Source of the DNA: Fen-1364 sp049515135
Lineage (GTDB): Bacteria > Spirochaetota > Spirochaetia > SZUA-6 > Fen-1364
Assembly (NCBI GenBank): GCA_049515135.1
Contig: JBEKUJ010000008.1
Location: forward strand, 62,001 to 126,000
Reading direction: 5' to 3'
DNA: 64,000 nt
Shown: positions 28,173-37,500 of the stretch, piece by piece
How positions within the stretch are numbered: position 1 is the stretch's first letter
Layout: every line of letters starts with the position of its first letter
Notes under the pieces: generated by a model
What the model was told of the DNA's origin: nothing
What the model saw: only the letters and a program-made list of their open reading frames with translations
The model's database searches: none
Position numbers and translations under genes: made by a program

Positions 28173-29120
28173 TCAGTTGCCCAGGCGTATGTCCTGCAGA
28201 TCCGGGTGGCCGTGAAGAAACGACCGCCAGCCCAGCGGTTTCTTGAACTGCAGCTGGAGCCGCTCGATCCTGAGAACACCCTGCCCGGTCTGAACGAGGA
28301 TCCCGTTTTCCTCGTCCGCGGCCAGCACCTCGCCGTAGGCCGGCGCGCGCGCCGCAGGGACGAGGGTATCCGGATGAACACTGGTTTTCAAGAGCAGGAG
28401 GGAGTCTCCCCTGAGGGTCGTGCGCGTTCGCGGCCACGGATCGTACGCGCGCACTTTGCGCTCGATCAGTGCTGCAGGCTCTGCCCAGTCCACCAGCCCG
28501 TCATCCTTGGCGACGAGCCGGCAATAGCTGGCCCTGGATTCCTCCTGCGGGGTCGCCGTGAGGGAGCGACCGGCGGCAATATCGCCCACCACTGACCCCA
28601 GCAGCTCGGCGCCCTTCACGGCAAGGGAGTCGGTAAGAGAGCCGGTGGTTTCGCTGCCGTCGAGGGGGACGCGGAGCTGGGCAAGAATGTCGCCCGTGTC
28701 GAACCGCCTGGCAAGCTTTTGGATGGTCACTCCGGTGTCCCGGTCCCCGGCAAGGATGGCCGCGCTGATCGGAGAAGGGCCCCGATACAACGGCAAGAGA
28801 GAGGGATGAAGGTTGATGCCGCCGGAAGGGAACAAGTCGAGGAAGTTCTTCCTGAAAATCTTTCCGTAGGCCACAACGACAAGAAGGTCCGGCGCCAGCG
28901 CCTTCACGTCGGCAACCGCCGTCTCGTCAAGAGAGGACGGCGTAAGGACCGGGATCCCGAGCGTCAGAGCGGCCAGCTTGACGGCCGAAGGGCACGGCGA
29001 GCGGCCGCGGCCTGCCGGGGCATCGGGCGCCGTCAGCACGGCAAGCACTCCCGGCCCGTGGGCAAGCTTCTCCAGTGACGGTACCGCCAGGGGCGGCGTG
29101 CCGGCGAAGAGAATCCGCAT
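28173..29120 (-). CDS. fmt: methionyl-tRNA formyltransferase
   Basis: A 315-residue enzyme that formylates initiator Met-tRNA using 10-formyl-THF in the cytoplasm. The N-terminal domain has the start MRILFAGTPPLAVP and the catalytic block INLHPSLLPLYRGPSPI with Asn, His and the downstream Asp in DTGVTI. The C-terminal OB-like domain binds tRNA. Its ATG shares one base with the def stop codon, so the two are translationally coupled, the common bacterial def-fmt pairing. Confidence 0.95.
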   Translation of the reverse strand: MRILFAGTPPLAVPSLEKLAHGPGVLAVLTAPDAPAGRGRSPCPSAVKLAALTLGIPVLTPSSLDETAVADVKALAPDLLVVVAYGKIFRKNFLDLFPSGGINLHPSLLPLYRGPSPISAAILAGDRDTGVTIQKLARRFDTGDILAQLRVPLDGSETTGSLTDSLAVKGAELLGSVVGDIAAGRSLTATPQEESRASYCRLVAKDDGLVDWAEPAALIERKVRAYDPWPRTRTTLRGDSLLLLKTSVHPDTLVPAARAPAYGEVLAADEENGILVQTGQGVLRIERLQLQFKKPLGWRSFLHGHPDLQDIRLGN

Positions 29121-29608
29121 CAGACACCGACTTTGCTGTCGTACTCGGCCAGAAGCCTCTGTCTTTTCTTGGGCCCCACGCGCTCTATGAACAGGACTCC
29201 GTTGAGGTGGTCAAACTCGTGCTGAATGACACGGGCAAGATAGTCCTCAGCGCTGAGGGTGAAGGGTCTCCCCTTCTCGTTCCATGCCTGGACGCGAACG
29301 GATTTGGGCCGTATGACGTCAGTGTACAGTCCAGGAATGCTGAGACAACCTTCCTCCATGGTCACCTGCTCTATCGAGGTCTCCAGAATGTCAGGGTTGA
29401 TGAAAACGCGCGGATCGTCTCCGGGTACTTTTGTGATGAACAGGCGCAGGAGCTCTCCCACCTGGACCGCGGCAAGTCCGACTCCCTTGCCTCTTTCCAC
29501 GGCTTCGAACATTCCGTTGACGAGGGTCCGGATTTCATCGTTGATGTCGGGAACCACAACGGAATGCTTTTTCAGTATCGGGTCACCAAGCTTGACGATG
29601 CTCAACAT
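29120..29608 (-). CDS. def: peptide deformylase
   Basis: A 162-residue metalloenzyme removing the N-formyl group from nascent proteins. All three family motifs are present: GVGLAAVQVG, EEGCLSIPG (Cys ligand) and QHEFDHLNG (two His ligands plus catalytic Glu). The ATG at 29608 gives the normal N-terminus MLSIVKLGDPIL; a TTG eight codons upstream is an alternative. It overlaps fmt by one base. Confidence 0.95.
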   Translation of the reverse strand: MLSIVKLGDPILKKHSVVVPDINDEIRTLVNGMFEAVERGKGVGLAAVQVGELLRLFITKVPGDDPRVFINPDILETSIEQVTMEEGCLSIPGLYTDVIRPKSVRVQAWNEKGRPFTLSAEDYLARVIQHEFDHLNGVLFIERVGPKKRQRLLAEYDSKVGV

Positions 29609-29692
29609 CAGGTCCAACCGCTTCCAGTTCAATAGTAGCGAAAACCATGGGTCGAGCCAAGTGGCGGAGGGATGGTCCGGGTTGCGTAATTA

Positions 29693-31639
29693 CTACAGCA
29701 GCGCCTGCGGATCCACGTCGACCTCGATGTAGACCCCTCCCGGAGCGCGCCATCCGTCAAGGACCTGGCTCACTCCGGAGTGCGCTTCGGAGAACCTGAG
29801 CGTGCGCACAATGACGTGGTACCTGTAATTTCCGGAAATGCGCGCCAGTGGGCATTCTGCGGGGCCCATGATTTCAGCGGACCTCGCGAGACGCGAAGAG
29901 AGCGCCGCGCTCAGCTCGTTGATGGCTGAGATGGTCTTTTGCCTGTTCCTCCCCCGCAGAACGACGCGGATCAGCCTGCTGAACGGGGGGAACCCGAGCT
30001 GCCGTCTGACTTCAAGCTCCTCAGCATAAAACTCTTCCAGCTTCCCTTGCTGTGCAAGGCGTACCGAAGGAGAGCCGGGCCGGAAAGTCTGAATGAGCAC
30101 CTTCCCGTCGGGAAGGGCCCTCCCCGCGCGGCCTGCAACCTGCACCAGCAGGCTGAATGTCCTCTCCGCAGCCCGGAAATCAGGAAGCTGCAGCCCGGTG
30201 TCCGCGTTGATGATCCCAACCAGCTTCACTCCGGGAAAATCCAGCCCCTTTGCGACCATCTGGGTCCCGACCAGGATGTGGACCCTGCCCTCCCGGAAGT
30301 CCGTCAGCGCCTGCTGAAGCGCGCGCTTTTTCCGCACGGCATCAGTGTCGATGCGACGAACCACGAGCTGCGGAAAGCTGCGCCCCAGCTCCTCCTCGAT
30401 CCCTTCGGTTCCAAAACCCGAATAGCCCACATCGAGGGATCCGCAGGTGGGGCAGACCGTGATGGGCGCCGCCGATGATCCGCAGTAGTGGCAGATCATC
30501 TTCTCCCTCTCTTTGTGGTACGTGAGCGCCACGGAGCAGTGAGGACACACCATCTCATACCCGCACGAGCGGCAGTGGAAGAGGTAGGAGAAGCCACGCC
30601 TGTTGAGGAACAGGATTGCCTGCCGGCCCTCCGACGTGGTCCGCGATATGGCATCGATCAAAGCCTGCGAAAGCGGGCCCTGCTGCCTGCGCATGTCCAC
30701 AATGTCGATGGAGGGCATCTCTCCTCCGCTCAGCCGGACAGGCATGCGAAGAGGAACGAGCCTGCCTTCCCCCATGAAATGGTACGCTTCAAGAGAGGGG
30801 GTGGCGCTGCCCATGACCAGGCGGGCCCTTTCCCTGGCCGCCCGGTACATTGCGACCTGCCTGGCATGATAGCGGGGAGTCGTTCCGGACTTGTAGGCGC
30901 CTTCCTGTTCCTCGTCGATCACAATGAGGCCCAGGCGACGAAGGGGCGCAAAGACGGCGCTTCGAGCGCCGATCACGACGTCCACTTCACCATCCATGAT
31001 CCGCAGCCACTCCGAAAGCCTCTGCGACGAAGTGAGGGCGGAATGCAGGACTGCAAGTCGCTTCCTGTAGGTCTGCCGGAACACGCGGACTACCTGGTGA
31101 GTGAGAGATATCTCGGGAACGAGGTAGATCACCCCCTTGCCCCGTGAAGTGACCTCCACTGAAGCATGGAGGTAGACATCCGTCTTTCCTGAGCCCGTGA
31201 CGCCGAAAAGGTAGAACGATCCCCCGTCCGTCTGCGCGATGGCGCGCACAGCCTCCCGCTGCTGAGGGGCAAGGTCGTGCTCCAGCACGTCGCCTTCAGG
31301 AGGGAGGTCATCCGATTCACTCTCCCGACGTCCGGCGGGAAGCATTGTGAAAAGCGCCTCTCCTAGCGAGCACATGTACATGCGCGCCATCCACCCCGCC
31401 AGGTCGAGCGCCGCCCCGTCTACGAGCGCCCTTGCGTCAATGGCGCGTCTCAGCTCTTTGATCTCGCCCACCCCCTCGGGCGGCGCTTCAGGGGCGGCAA
31501 CAACGAGGCCCGTGAGCTGGCGCCGGCCGAAGGGCGCGCTCACCCGGCCTCCAACGACGACCTCCATTCCCTGGGGAACGCGATAGGTGAACTGGCGCTT
31601 GACCGGGAGGTTGAATGCCAGCTCGGCATAGCGGGTCAT
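29693..31639 (-). CDS. priA: primosomal protein N', replication restart helicase
   Basis: A 648-residue DNA helicase for restart of stalled forks. After the 3'-DNA-binding domain come Walker A (GVTGSGKTD), the Walker B-like DEEQEGAYK (most PriA have DEEH), the cysteine zinc module (CRSCGYEMVCPHC, CHYCG, CPTCG) and helicase motifs including GTQMVAKGLDFP and QVAGRAGR. The ATG at 31639 overlaps the udg stop by 4 bp; the much longer open frame upstream is only a shadow of udg. Confidence 0.95.
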   Translation of the reverse strand: MTRYAELAFNLPVKRQFTYRVPQGMEVVVGGRVSAPFGRRQLTGLVVAAPEAPPEGVGEIKELRRAIDARALVDGAALDLAGWMARMYMCSLGEALFTMLPAGRRESESDDLPPEGDVLEHDLAPQQREAVRAIAQTDGGSFYLFGVTGSGKTDVYLHASVEVTSRGKGVIYLVPEISLTHQVVRVFRQTYRKRLAVLHSALTSSQRLSEWLRIMDGEVDVVIGARSAVFAPLRRLGLIVIDEEQEGAYKSGTTPRYHARQVAMYRAARERARLVMGSATPSLEAYHFMGEGRLVPLRMPVRLSGGEMPSIDIVDMRRQQGPLSQALIDAISRTTSEGRQAILFLNRRGFSYLFHCRSCGYEMVCPHCSVALTYHKEREKMICHYCGSSAAPITVCPTCGSLDVGYSGFGTEGIEEELGRSFPQLVVRRIDTDAVRKKRALQQALTDFREGRVHILVGTQMVAKGLDFPGVKLVGIINADTGLQLPDFRAAERTFSLLVQVAGRAGRALPDGKVLIQTFRPGSPSVRLAQQGKLEEFYAEELEVRRQLGFPPFSRLIRVVLRGRNRQKTISAINELSAALSSRLARSAEIMGPAECPLARISGNYRYHVIVRTLRFSEAHSGVSQVLDGWRAPGGVYIEVDVDPQALL

Positions 31640-32346
31640 AGGAGAGTCTTCAGGAGCTTCAAGTCGTCCCACACGGGTTTTCGCAGCGAGGTGTCCCTCA
31701 GGACTGCGCTTGGGTGGTACGTGACGACGAGCGGGATGCCCTGCCAGGTGTGGGCTTTTCCCCGCAGCGCCCCGAGGCTGGCCGTGGTCTGCAGGAGAGT
31801 ATGGGCGGCAATCCGCCCGAGGCAGCAGATGGCGCGCGGCTTCACCGCGCGGATCTGGCGCTGGAGATACGGCAGGCATGCCGTAATCTCCTCCGGATGG
31901 GGCTCGCGGTTGCGGGGCGGACGGCACTTGACCACGTTGGCAATGAAGCACTCCTCCCGGCGCAGCCCGATTGCGGGGATCCACTTGTCCAGGTACCGGC
32001 CGGCAGCCCCGACAAAGGGCCGCCCGGTCCTGTCCTCCTCTTCTCCCGGGCCCTCTCCCACGAACATCACGGGCGGCTCCAGACTGCCTTCCCCGGGCAC
32101 GGTTGTCTTCCTGCCGGTGCACAAGCCGCACTTGACGCAGGAGGCGATCTCGGAAGCAATGACAGCAGGGTCGTCCGCGGGGGACGCACGCTGCTCCTCC
32201 TGCCGGGATTGCGTCTTTTCCTCCGCCCGTGCCGGCCCAGCGACAATGAGCTCGGGCCGCCTACGGGAGAACCCCGAGCTCACGTAGTCCTGGACGAGGT
32301 TCAGCGCCTTCCAGAGACCCGGCAGGGATTCCGTTGACCTCTTCAT
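31636..32346 (-). CDS. udg: uracil-DNA glycosylase, family 4
   Basis: A 236-residue base-excision repair enzyme. From about residue 65 it has the family-4 pattern: CVKCGLC (two Fe-S ligands), the catalytic block VGEGPGEEEDRTGRPFVG, further cysteines in ANVVKCRPP and ICCLG, and the minor-groove loop HPSAVLR. About 60 residues precede the conserved core. The ATG at 32346 has GGAAAGGG upstream and lies 86 bp inside truA, a long overlap. Alternative later starts are not evident. Confidence 0.88.
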   Translation of the reverse strand: MKRSTESLPGLWKALNLVQDYVSSGFSRRRPELIVAGPARAEEKTQSRQEEQRASPADDPAVIASEIASCVKCGLCTGRKTTVPGEGSLEPPVMFVGEGPGEEEDRTGRPFVGAAGRYLDKWIPAIGLRREECFIANVVKCRPPRNREPHPEEITACLPYLQRQIRAVKPRAICCLGRIAAHTLLQTTASLGALRGKAHTWQGIPLVVTYHPSAVLRDTSLRKPVWDDLKLLKTLL

Positions 32347-33085
32347 AGAGCACCCTTTCCAGAAACAGTCCGCGCGCAGGCGCTGTTCCACCGGCATTGG
32401 AGCGAAGACCCGACTGCATTATCCGAAGGAGTTCGGGGGCGCCGAGCCCCTGCTCTTCCAGCATGAGAAACGTCCCGATCACCGTCCTCACCATCTTCCA
32501 GAGAAACGACGACGCAGCAATTGTGTAGATCAGGGTGTCCCCTTCCACGTGGAACGAGGACTCTGTGACCTGGCGAACCTTGGAGACGTTGGCGTCCCCC
32601 TCGGCGCAGAAGCAGGAGAAGTCATGCTGGCCCACGAGGACAGATGCCATCTCGTTCAGGCGCTTCAGATCGAGAAGGCGCCTGACCCAATGGCGATAGT
32701 TGCGCAGGTGGGGAAGGAGAACGGGCCCATTGACGATGTAGTAGCGGTAGACGCGGAGCCGGGCCGACTTTCGGGCATGGAAGCGCGGCCCCACCTCCTC
32801 GCTTGCCAGGACGCGCACGTCACGGGGCAGGTACGAGTTGACCGCATCACGGAACTTCTCCGGCGGGATGGAATCAATGTCGGTGTGGAAGTTCGCCACC
32901 TGCCCGGTGGCGTGCACGCCTGAATCCGTCCTGCCGGCAGCCAGGACGTGGACGGGATGTCCATGCATCCGCCCCAGCCCCTCCTGCATTACACCCTGAA
33001 CGGTGCGGCCCTTTTTCTGCAGCTGCCAGCCCAGAAAATCCGTGCCGTCGTATGCAACGGTAAGCTTGATATTCCGCTCCGACAT
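32261..33085 (-). CDS. truA: tRNA pseudouridine(38-40) synthase
   Basis: A 274-residue TruA. The catalytic Asp lies in AAGRTDSGVHA; the N-terminus KLTVAYDGTDFLGWQ and the C-terminal SFLWKMVRTVIGTFL are typical. The ATG at 33085 has GGGAG nearby and gives a standard N-terminus; an ATG at 33118 that overlaps the upstream gene is also possible. Its 3' end overlaps udg. Confidence 0.94.
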   Translation of the reverse strand: MSERNIKLTVAYDGTDFLGWQLQKKGRTVQGVMQEGLGRMHGHPVHVLAAGRTDSGVHATGQVANFHTDIDSIPPEKFRDAVNSYLPRDVRVLASEEVGPRFHARKSARLRVYRYYIVNGPVLLPHLRNYRHWVRRLLDLKRLNEMASVLVGQHDFSCFCAEGDANVSKVRQVTESSFHVEGDTLIYTIAASSFLWKMVRTVIGTFLMLEEQGLGAPELLRIMQSGLRSNAGGTAPARGLFLERVLYEEVNGIPAGSLEGAEPRPGLRELGVLP

Positions 33086-33110
33086 GCCACTCCCAGGGTC
33101 AACCGGCGGC

Positions 33111-33992
33111 TCAGTCATCAGCGCTCGCGTCTCCGCCCCGGGTCTCCGGCCTGAGCCTTGCCAGCTCTTCTCCCATCTGCTCGTAGATTTCCTTGGCCTT
33201 GTCCAGGAGGACCGACGGCTTGTTCTTGGAGGATTTTCCGACGCCGAAAATCTTGGCCATCATGCGCCGGGCGTTTTCAAGCTCGAAAGCCCTTTTCTCC
33301 GGGTCATGCACGGCGCCGTAGCGGAAATCCAGGTACGCTGCAAGATAGATGACCCCGAAGTAGCCATAATTCTTGTCGAGGTCAGGGCCGAACGCAAGGT
33401 TCTGATCGAAAGCCTCGAGGCCCCCGCTTTCCCTTTCCAGGGCTATGCGGTAATAGAACCGCGCCTTGCGGTAGAAAACCAGCGCCGCGTAGTTCCAGTT
33501 GTCACCGGGGAACTTCGCGTGAAGGTCGCCGAGCAGCCACGCGGCCCTCAGGGCGCAGAGCCCCGACTTGTACGTGGGGTTCGCTTTCTTGTCGAAAGAG
33601 TCGTAGCACGAGATGGCGAAAAAGTAGCTCGCCGTCCCCTCAAACAGGGTGCGCGGGGAGGCGAAATCGAGCTGCGGAAAAAGAAGGGAGGCCCCCTGCC
33701 GCCGCTGACCGGCATTCACCTCCGCCTGCTTCAGGCCCTTGTCCGGAATCAGCGCGAAGTCCGGGGCGAAGGCGGCGAAATAGCAGGTGGGGCAGACAGT
33801 CACGGGATACAGGAGCGGCAAGACCTCGCCGAACTTCTTGGACGGCTCGTACAGGCGCCGCAGCTCGGGGCTGAGGTCTCCTGCAATAAGCCTGCCTCCG
33901 CCGGAGAGCAGATCCTCACGGTAGAACTTTGCGTCGCAGACTGGGCACACGGTCTGCTTCTTCTCGAAAAAGGTGAGCTTTTGGGCTTCCAT
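33111..33992 (-). CDS. DUF2225 domain protein
   Basis: A 293-residue protein with an N-terminal CPVC and a later CPTC motif, which together could bind zinc, followed by an alpha-helical, TPR-like region rich in Tyr, Ala and Leu. This is the DUF2225 arrangement known from spirochaetes and firmicutes; the function is unknown. Its ATG shares one base with the acpS stop, and its 3' end nearly touches truA, so it is embedded in the operon. Confidence 0.85.
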   Translation of the reverse strand: MEAQKLTFFEKKQTVCPVCDAKFYREDLLSGGGRLIAGDLSPELRRLYEPSKKFGEVLPLLYPVTVCPTCYFAAFAPDFALIPDKGLKQAEVNAGQRRQGASLLFPQLDFASPRTLFEGTASYFFAISCYDSFDKKANPTYKSGLCALRAAWLLGDLHAKFPGDNWNYAALVFYRKARFYYRIALERESGGLEAFDQNLAFGPDLDKNYGYFGVIYLAAYLDFRYGAVHDPEKRAFELENARRMMAKIFGVGKSSKNKPSVLLDKAKEIYEQMGEELARLRPETRGGDASADD

Positions 33993-34372
33993 CACCTCGG
34001 GTCTCCCTCGATCAGCACCACGGCAAGCGCGTTGTCTTTTTCGTGAGAGAGGGAACAGACAAGCCGGCTTCCGCCAAAGTCCTTGAATGCCGCCTCAGCC
34101 CCGCCCGTGAGCATCATGAACGGCTTCCCGTGAGAGTCGTTGAGAACGGCAATGTCTCGAAGCGCGAAATGGCGCAGGCCCGAGCCGATTGCCTTCCCGA
34201 AGGCTTCCTTGGCAGCGAACCGGGCGGCAAGGGAAAGTATCCCAGTCTCCCCCCGGGGAAGGGCGCTGGCCAGCTCTTCGGGATGAAAGAACCTTTCGTA
34301 GAGGCCCTCGACCCTCCGCCACCTGCGGATGCGCTCCACGTGTACGACATCGATGCCCACCCCAAGGATCAC
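33992..34372 (-). CDS. acpS: holo-[acyl-carrier-protein] synthase
   Basis: A 126-residue phosphopantetheinyl transferase that activates acyl carrier protein from CoA. Diagnostic motifs are GVGIDVVHVERI at the N-terminus and AARFAAKEAFGKAIG in the middle, supplying the Mg-binding Asp and Glu. Size is normal. Overlaps the DUF2225 gene by one base. Confidence 0.95.
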   Translation of the reverse strand: MILGVGIDVVHVERIRRWRRVEGLYERFFHPEELASALPRGETGILSLAARFAAKEAFGKAIGSGLRHFALRDIAVLNDSHGKPFMMLTGGAEAAFKDFGGSRLVCSLSHEKDNALAVVLIEGDPR

Positions 34373-34383
34373 CGCTGCACCTC

Positions 34384-35331
34384 CTATCGCCCCGATGGGA
34401 CCAGGTCCACGGTCACCTCCCGCGGCGTCCAGTCCAGGATAGTAAACCCCGGAGGCGCCTCGGGTCGCGGGTGAAGCGTGTACTGCCCGGACCTGTGGAT
34501 GCCCGCAAGATCGACACGCAGCTTCACCTGGTCCGCCTGGACGCCGTCCAGGGCCAGCTGTGTGCCCTGCAGGGATACTGTGCCCAGAGGCAGGGCCGAA
34601 CGCAAGGCAAGGTGCAACGGGATGTCCGCCCCGACAATCGGCACGGCATCCAAGGTGCGAAGCACGACGGATTCCTGGATTGTCGCGCGAAAATCCACCG
34701 ACGCGTCTCCCACGATGCGCACCAGCGGGCTGGGCGACAAGATCTTGGCGCGGATGGAGAAGCTGGCCGCCCGTCCTGAGAGGTCGATCTCCTCCGTTGA
34801 CAGGGACGTAAGAGCCTGGACCCGGCTTCGAGCCCCGCGCACAAGAGCGTTCGACGGGGCCACGCTGGACTGGACGATCTCATAGCCGTACGCCGGAGCG
34901 CCGCGCAGGTCCGGCACGACGTTCACCTTCCGCTCTGCGAGCGGCTCCAGGGTGAACGTAACCTCCTGAGGCTCCACCGTGATCTCCAGGGGTTCCACGT
35001 TCGCGGCCGTGCCCCGGCGGGAAATCTTGATGGGCGCGCGGAAGACTCCCTGGCTCTTGTGGCTGTCCAGGTCTGCGGTCGCTTCAACGTCCTCCTCCAG
35101 AATGGGGTAGATTGCCTCCTCGGAGCCGCGAAGCGTTATCCGCACGGTTTTGGGGTACGCTGAGGCTATGGCAAGCCCGGGGGCAGTTGCGACCTCCAGG
35201 GGAACGCTGAAGAAGCGTTCCGTCATCGTGTTGACCCTGTGGAAGAGGAAGAGGATCACAGCCGCCGTGAGGCAGATCACCTTGACCGGCAGGTCCGAAA
35301 GGAGGCCGCGCAGGAGCCCCGTGCCGCTCAC
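34384..35331 (-). CDS. cdaR: YbbR-domain regulator of diadenylate cyclase
   Basis: A 315-residue protein with one N-terminal transmembrane helix (about residues 15-33) and two to three YbbR beta domains outside the cytoplasm. CdaR proteins pair with CdaA to modulate c-di-AMP synthesis; here the ATG lies 4 bp inside the cdaA stop, supporting this pairing. Only homology and position indicate function. Confidence 0.88.
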   Translation of the reverse strand: MSGTGLLRGLLSDLPVKVICLTAAVILFLFHRVNTMTERFFSVPLEVATAPGLAIASAYPKTVRITLRGSEEAIYPILEEDVEATADLDSHKSQGVFRAPIKISRRGTAANVEPLEITVEPQEVTFTLEPLAERKVNVVPDLRGAPAYGYEIVQSSVAPSNALVRGARSRVQALTSLSTEEIDLSGRAASFSIRAKILSPSPLVRIVGDASVDFRATIQESVVLRTLDAVPIVGADIPLHLALRSALPLGTVSLQGTQLALDGVQADQVKLRVDLAGIHRSGQYTLHPRPEAPPGFTILDWTPREVTVDLVPSGR

Positions 35332-36158
35332 GACGACTTCCCTTCGGCCCTTGCCAGAGGGAGCAGGCTCCTGATGCCCGCTTCCACCTCCTTGAGACCG
35401 ATGTTGTAACGGATGTTGCCGTCCTGGGCAAGGGAAAGTGCGCCGTTCTCCTCAGAAACAACCACTACCAGGGCGTCGCTCTCCTCCGCAAGCCCCAGGG
35501 CGGCGCGATGCCGGGCGCCGAACGCGCTCTCCACGTCCTCCCGCTGGGACAGGGGAAGGAAGCAGCCGGCAGCCACGACGCGGCCCCCTTCAATGATCAT
35601 GGCGCCGTCATGAAGGGCCGTCCCGTCATAGAAGATGGTCATAATCAGGTTGGTGGAGATCTCGGCGTTCAGGACGGTCCCTGTCTGGACGATGTTCTTC
35701 ACCCCCACGCGGCGCGGAAACACGATCAATGCTCCCCGGCGGCGGGCGGACAGGAGCTGGACGGCGTTGAGAAGGCTTTCCACGCGCAGGGTCCCTGCCC
35801 TGGCCCCCGGGCGGAACCATTCCCGGCTGCCGATCTGGGTGAATATCTTGCGCAGCTCCGGCTGGAAGACGATGGCAATTGCGATGACAAGGCCGGGCAC
35901 CAGAACGTTCAGGATCCACAGGAGCGTTGTGAGCCGAAGGAAGAAAGACACGGCGTAGATGAGCACCATGACGACGGTGCCCTTGAGGAGCTGGACCGCG
36001 CGGGTCTGAACCAGGATCTGCCAGCTCTTATAGAGCAGATAGGCGAGCATGAGGACATCAAGGACAGGCCGCACGACCTCCCGCGCAACCCATGTGTTCA
36101 AGAGCTGATCCACACGCTCTCCTTGGGCAGACCGCGCGAAGCGCGGTTTCCGGTACAC
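35328..36158 (-). CDS. cdaA: diadenylate cyclase
   Basis: A 276-residue membrane-bound enzyme making c-di-AMP from two ATP. Three hydrophobic helices (about residues 32-100) precede the DAC domain, which carries both catalytic motifs: DGAMII (about residue 198) and GARHRAALG (about 228). It overlaps cdaR by 4 bp and follows folP by 39 bp. The N-terminal 16 residues before VDQLL may be dispensable, as a GTG start there is possible. c-di-AMP effectors are not evident nearby. Confidence 0.94.
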   Translation of the reverse strand: MYRKPRFARSAQGERVDQLLNTWVAREVVRPVLDVLMLAYLLYKSWQILVQTRAVQLLKGTVVMVLIYAVSFFLRLTTLLWILNVLVPGLVIAIAIVFQPELRKIFTQIGSREWFRPGARAGTLRVESLLNAVQLLSARRRGALIVFPRRVGVKNIVQTGTVLNAEISTNLIMTIFYDGTALHDGAMIIEGGRVVAAGCFLPLSQREDVESAFGARHRAALGLAEESDALVVVVSEENGALSLAQDGNIRYNIGLKEVEAGIRSLLPLARAEGKSS

Positions 36159-36197
36159 GTGCCCGCCAGTATAGATCGTGCCATCGCCCTGCCGGTC

Positions 36198-37421
36198 CTA
36201 CGTCCCGATCCTTCGCACCGATTCTATGATCTTCACCATCTCGACGGCGTCGCTGACATCGTGGACCCGGATGATGTTGGCGCCATTGATGATGGCAAGG
36301 GTGTTGGCGGTGATGGTGCCGATGAGCCTCTTCTCAACGGGCTTGTCCAGGATCTCCCCGATGAAGCTCTTGCGGGACAGGCCGATGAGGATGGGGAAGT
36401 TGAGGGATTTCAGCGACGCAAGCTCTCTGATGATGTGGAGGTTGTCCTGGATGCGTTTGCCGAAGCCGATGCCCGGGTCGATTATGAGCATGGAAGGATC
36501 GATTCCAGCTCCAATTGCTGCTGCGATGGAGGGCTGCAGTTCGCGCAGGATCTCGCTGATCGTGTTCTTGTAGTAGGGCTGTCGCTGCATGTTCTTGGGC
36601 GTTCCGCGCATGTGCATGAGGACAACCGGCACCTTTCTCCGCGCCACCAGCCGGGCCAGCTCCTCGTTGTGCCTCAGTCCCGAGATGTCGTTGATGAAGT
36701 CAGCCCCCGCATCGAGGGCCCTTTCGGCAACTTCCTTCTTTCTGGTATCCACGGAGATCATCACTTCGGATTCGGCCCGCAGCGACTGCACCACGGGAAT
36801 GACCCGGCGTATCTCCTCCTCCTGGGTAACGGGGTCGGACCCGGGGCGCGTTGACTCCCCTCCCACGTCTATGATGTCCACCCCCGCCTGGATCATCTCC
36901 CGCCCCGTCTTCAGGGCATCCTTGATGGTGACAGCCCGGCTTGCCGGGTAGAACGAGTCTGGAGTGCAGTTGAGGATCCCCATCACGTAGGTTTTGCGCG
37001 TGAAGTCGAGGGTCCGGTTTCCCCATGACATGATGCGAGCGCCGGTGGAAATGCAGGAGGCGATCTCCGTGGCTATGCTGTCCAGCCCGAAGGGCTCTCC
37101 CCGCAGCCGGGTGGCCAGGACGCGCAGAGTGTGCCTGCTGCCGGAGATCACGACATCCGTCTCCCGTACGGTGAACTCATGGGCCTCCTTGCGCATCGCA
37201 AGGGCGCCTCCCAGGCTTTCGATGCTCGTCTTCATGAGGTTCGCCGCGCGCGTGTCCACGCCTTCCAGCTTCACCGTGCAGTACAGGAACATGTCGGAGA
37301 TTTTCTCGATCTCGTCATCAGAGACGTCGATTTCACTCAGGTGACGCTTGAGGTCGTTCGCCGAGCCGATGGCAATGGGGTGAGCGTTGGTCTCCGAAGA
37401 CCGCAGGTAGGTCGATGCCAC
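36198..37421 (-). CDS. folP: dihydropteroate synthase with N-terminal extension
   Basis: A 407-residue enzyme joining p-aminobenzoate to the pterin pyrophosphate in folate synthesis. The TIM barrel (from about residue 140) has YVMGILNCTPDSF, the DVGGESTRPG loop and NDISG. The first about 135 residues form an extra domain absent from the usual 270-280-residue bacterial enzyme; similar long versions are seen in some thermophiles and archaea. The start is a GTG with no strong ribosome site. folP sits upstream of cdaA on the same strand. Confidence 0.9.
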   Translation of the reverse strand: MASTYLRSSETNAHPIAIGSANDLKRHLSEIDVSDDEIEKISDMFLYCTVKLEGVDTRAANLMKTSIESLGGALAMRKEAHEFTVRETDVVISGSRHTLRVLATRLRGEPFGLDSIATEIASCISTGARIMSWGNRTLDFTRKTYVMGILNCTPDSFYPASRAVTIKDALKTGREMIQAGVDIIDVGGESTRPGSDPVTQEEEIRRVIPVVQSLRAESEVMISVDTRKKEVAERALDAGADFINDISGLRHNEELARLVARRKVPVVLMHMRGTPKNMQRQPYYKNTISEILRELQPSIAAAIGAGIDPSMLIIDPGIGFGKRIQDNLHIIRELASLKSLNFPILIGLSRKSFIGEILDKPVEKRLIGTITANTLAIINGANIIRVHDVSDAVEMVKIIESVRRIGT

Positions 37422-37500
37422 GGGGGGATTCTAACAGCGCGCTTCCGAACGGGTCAAGGTCGAGGCCGCTGACGACTGCTTGCGGACCTCCGAAGACCGG

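Noticed and set aside
31640..32131. N-terminal extension of the priA frame
   Set aside because: The extension overlaps udg in another frame, is Arg-rich as shadows of GC-rich genes are, and the family start lies at 31639.
35508..36854. Plus-strand 448-codon frame
   Set aside because: Antisense shadow of cdaA and folP; the composition is rich in His, Asp and Glu, as expected of such shadows.
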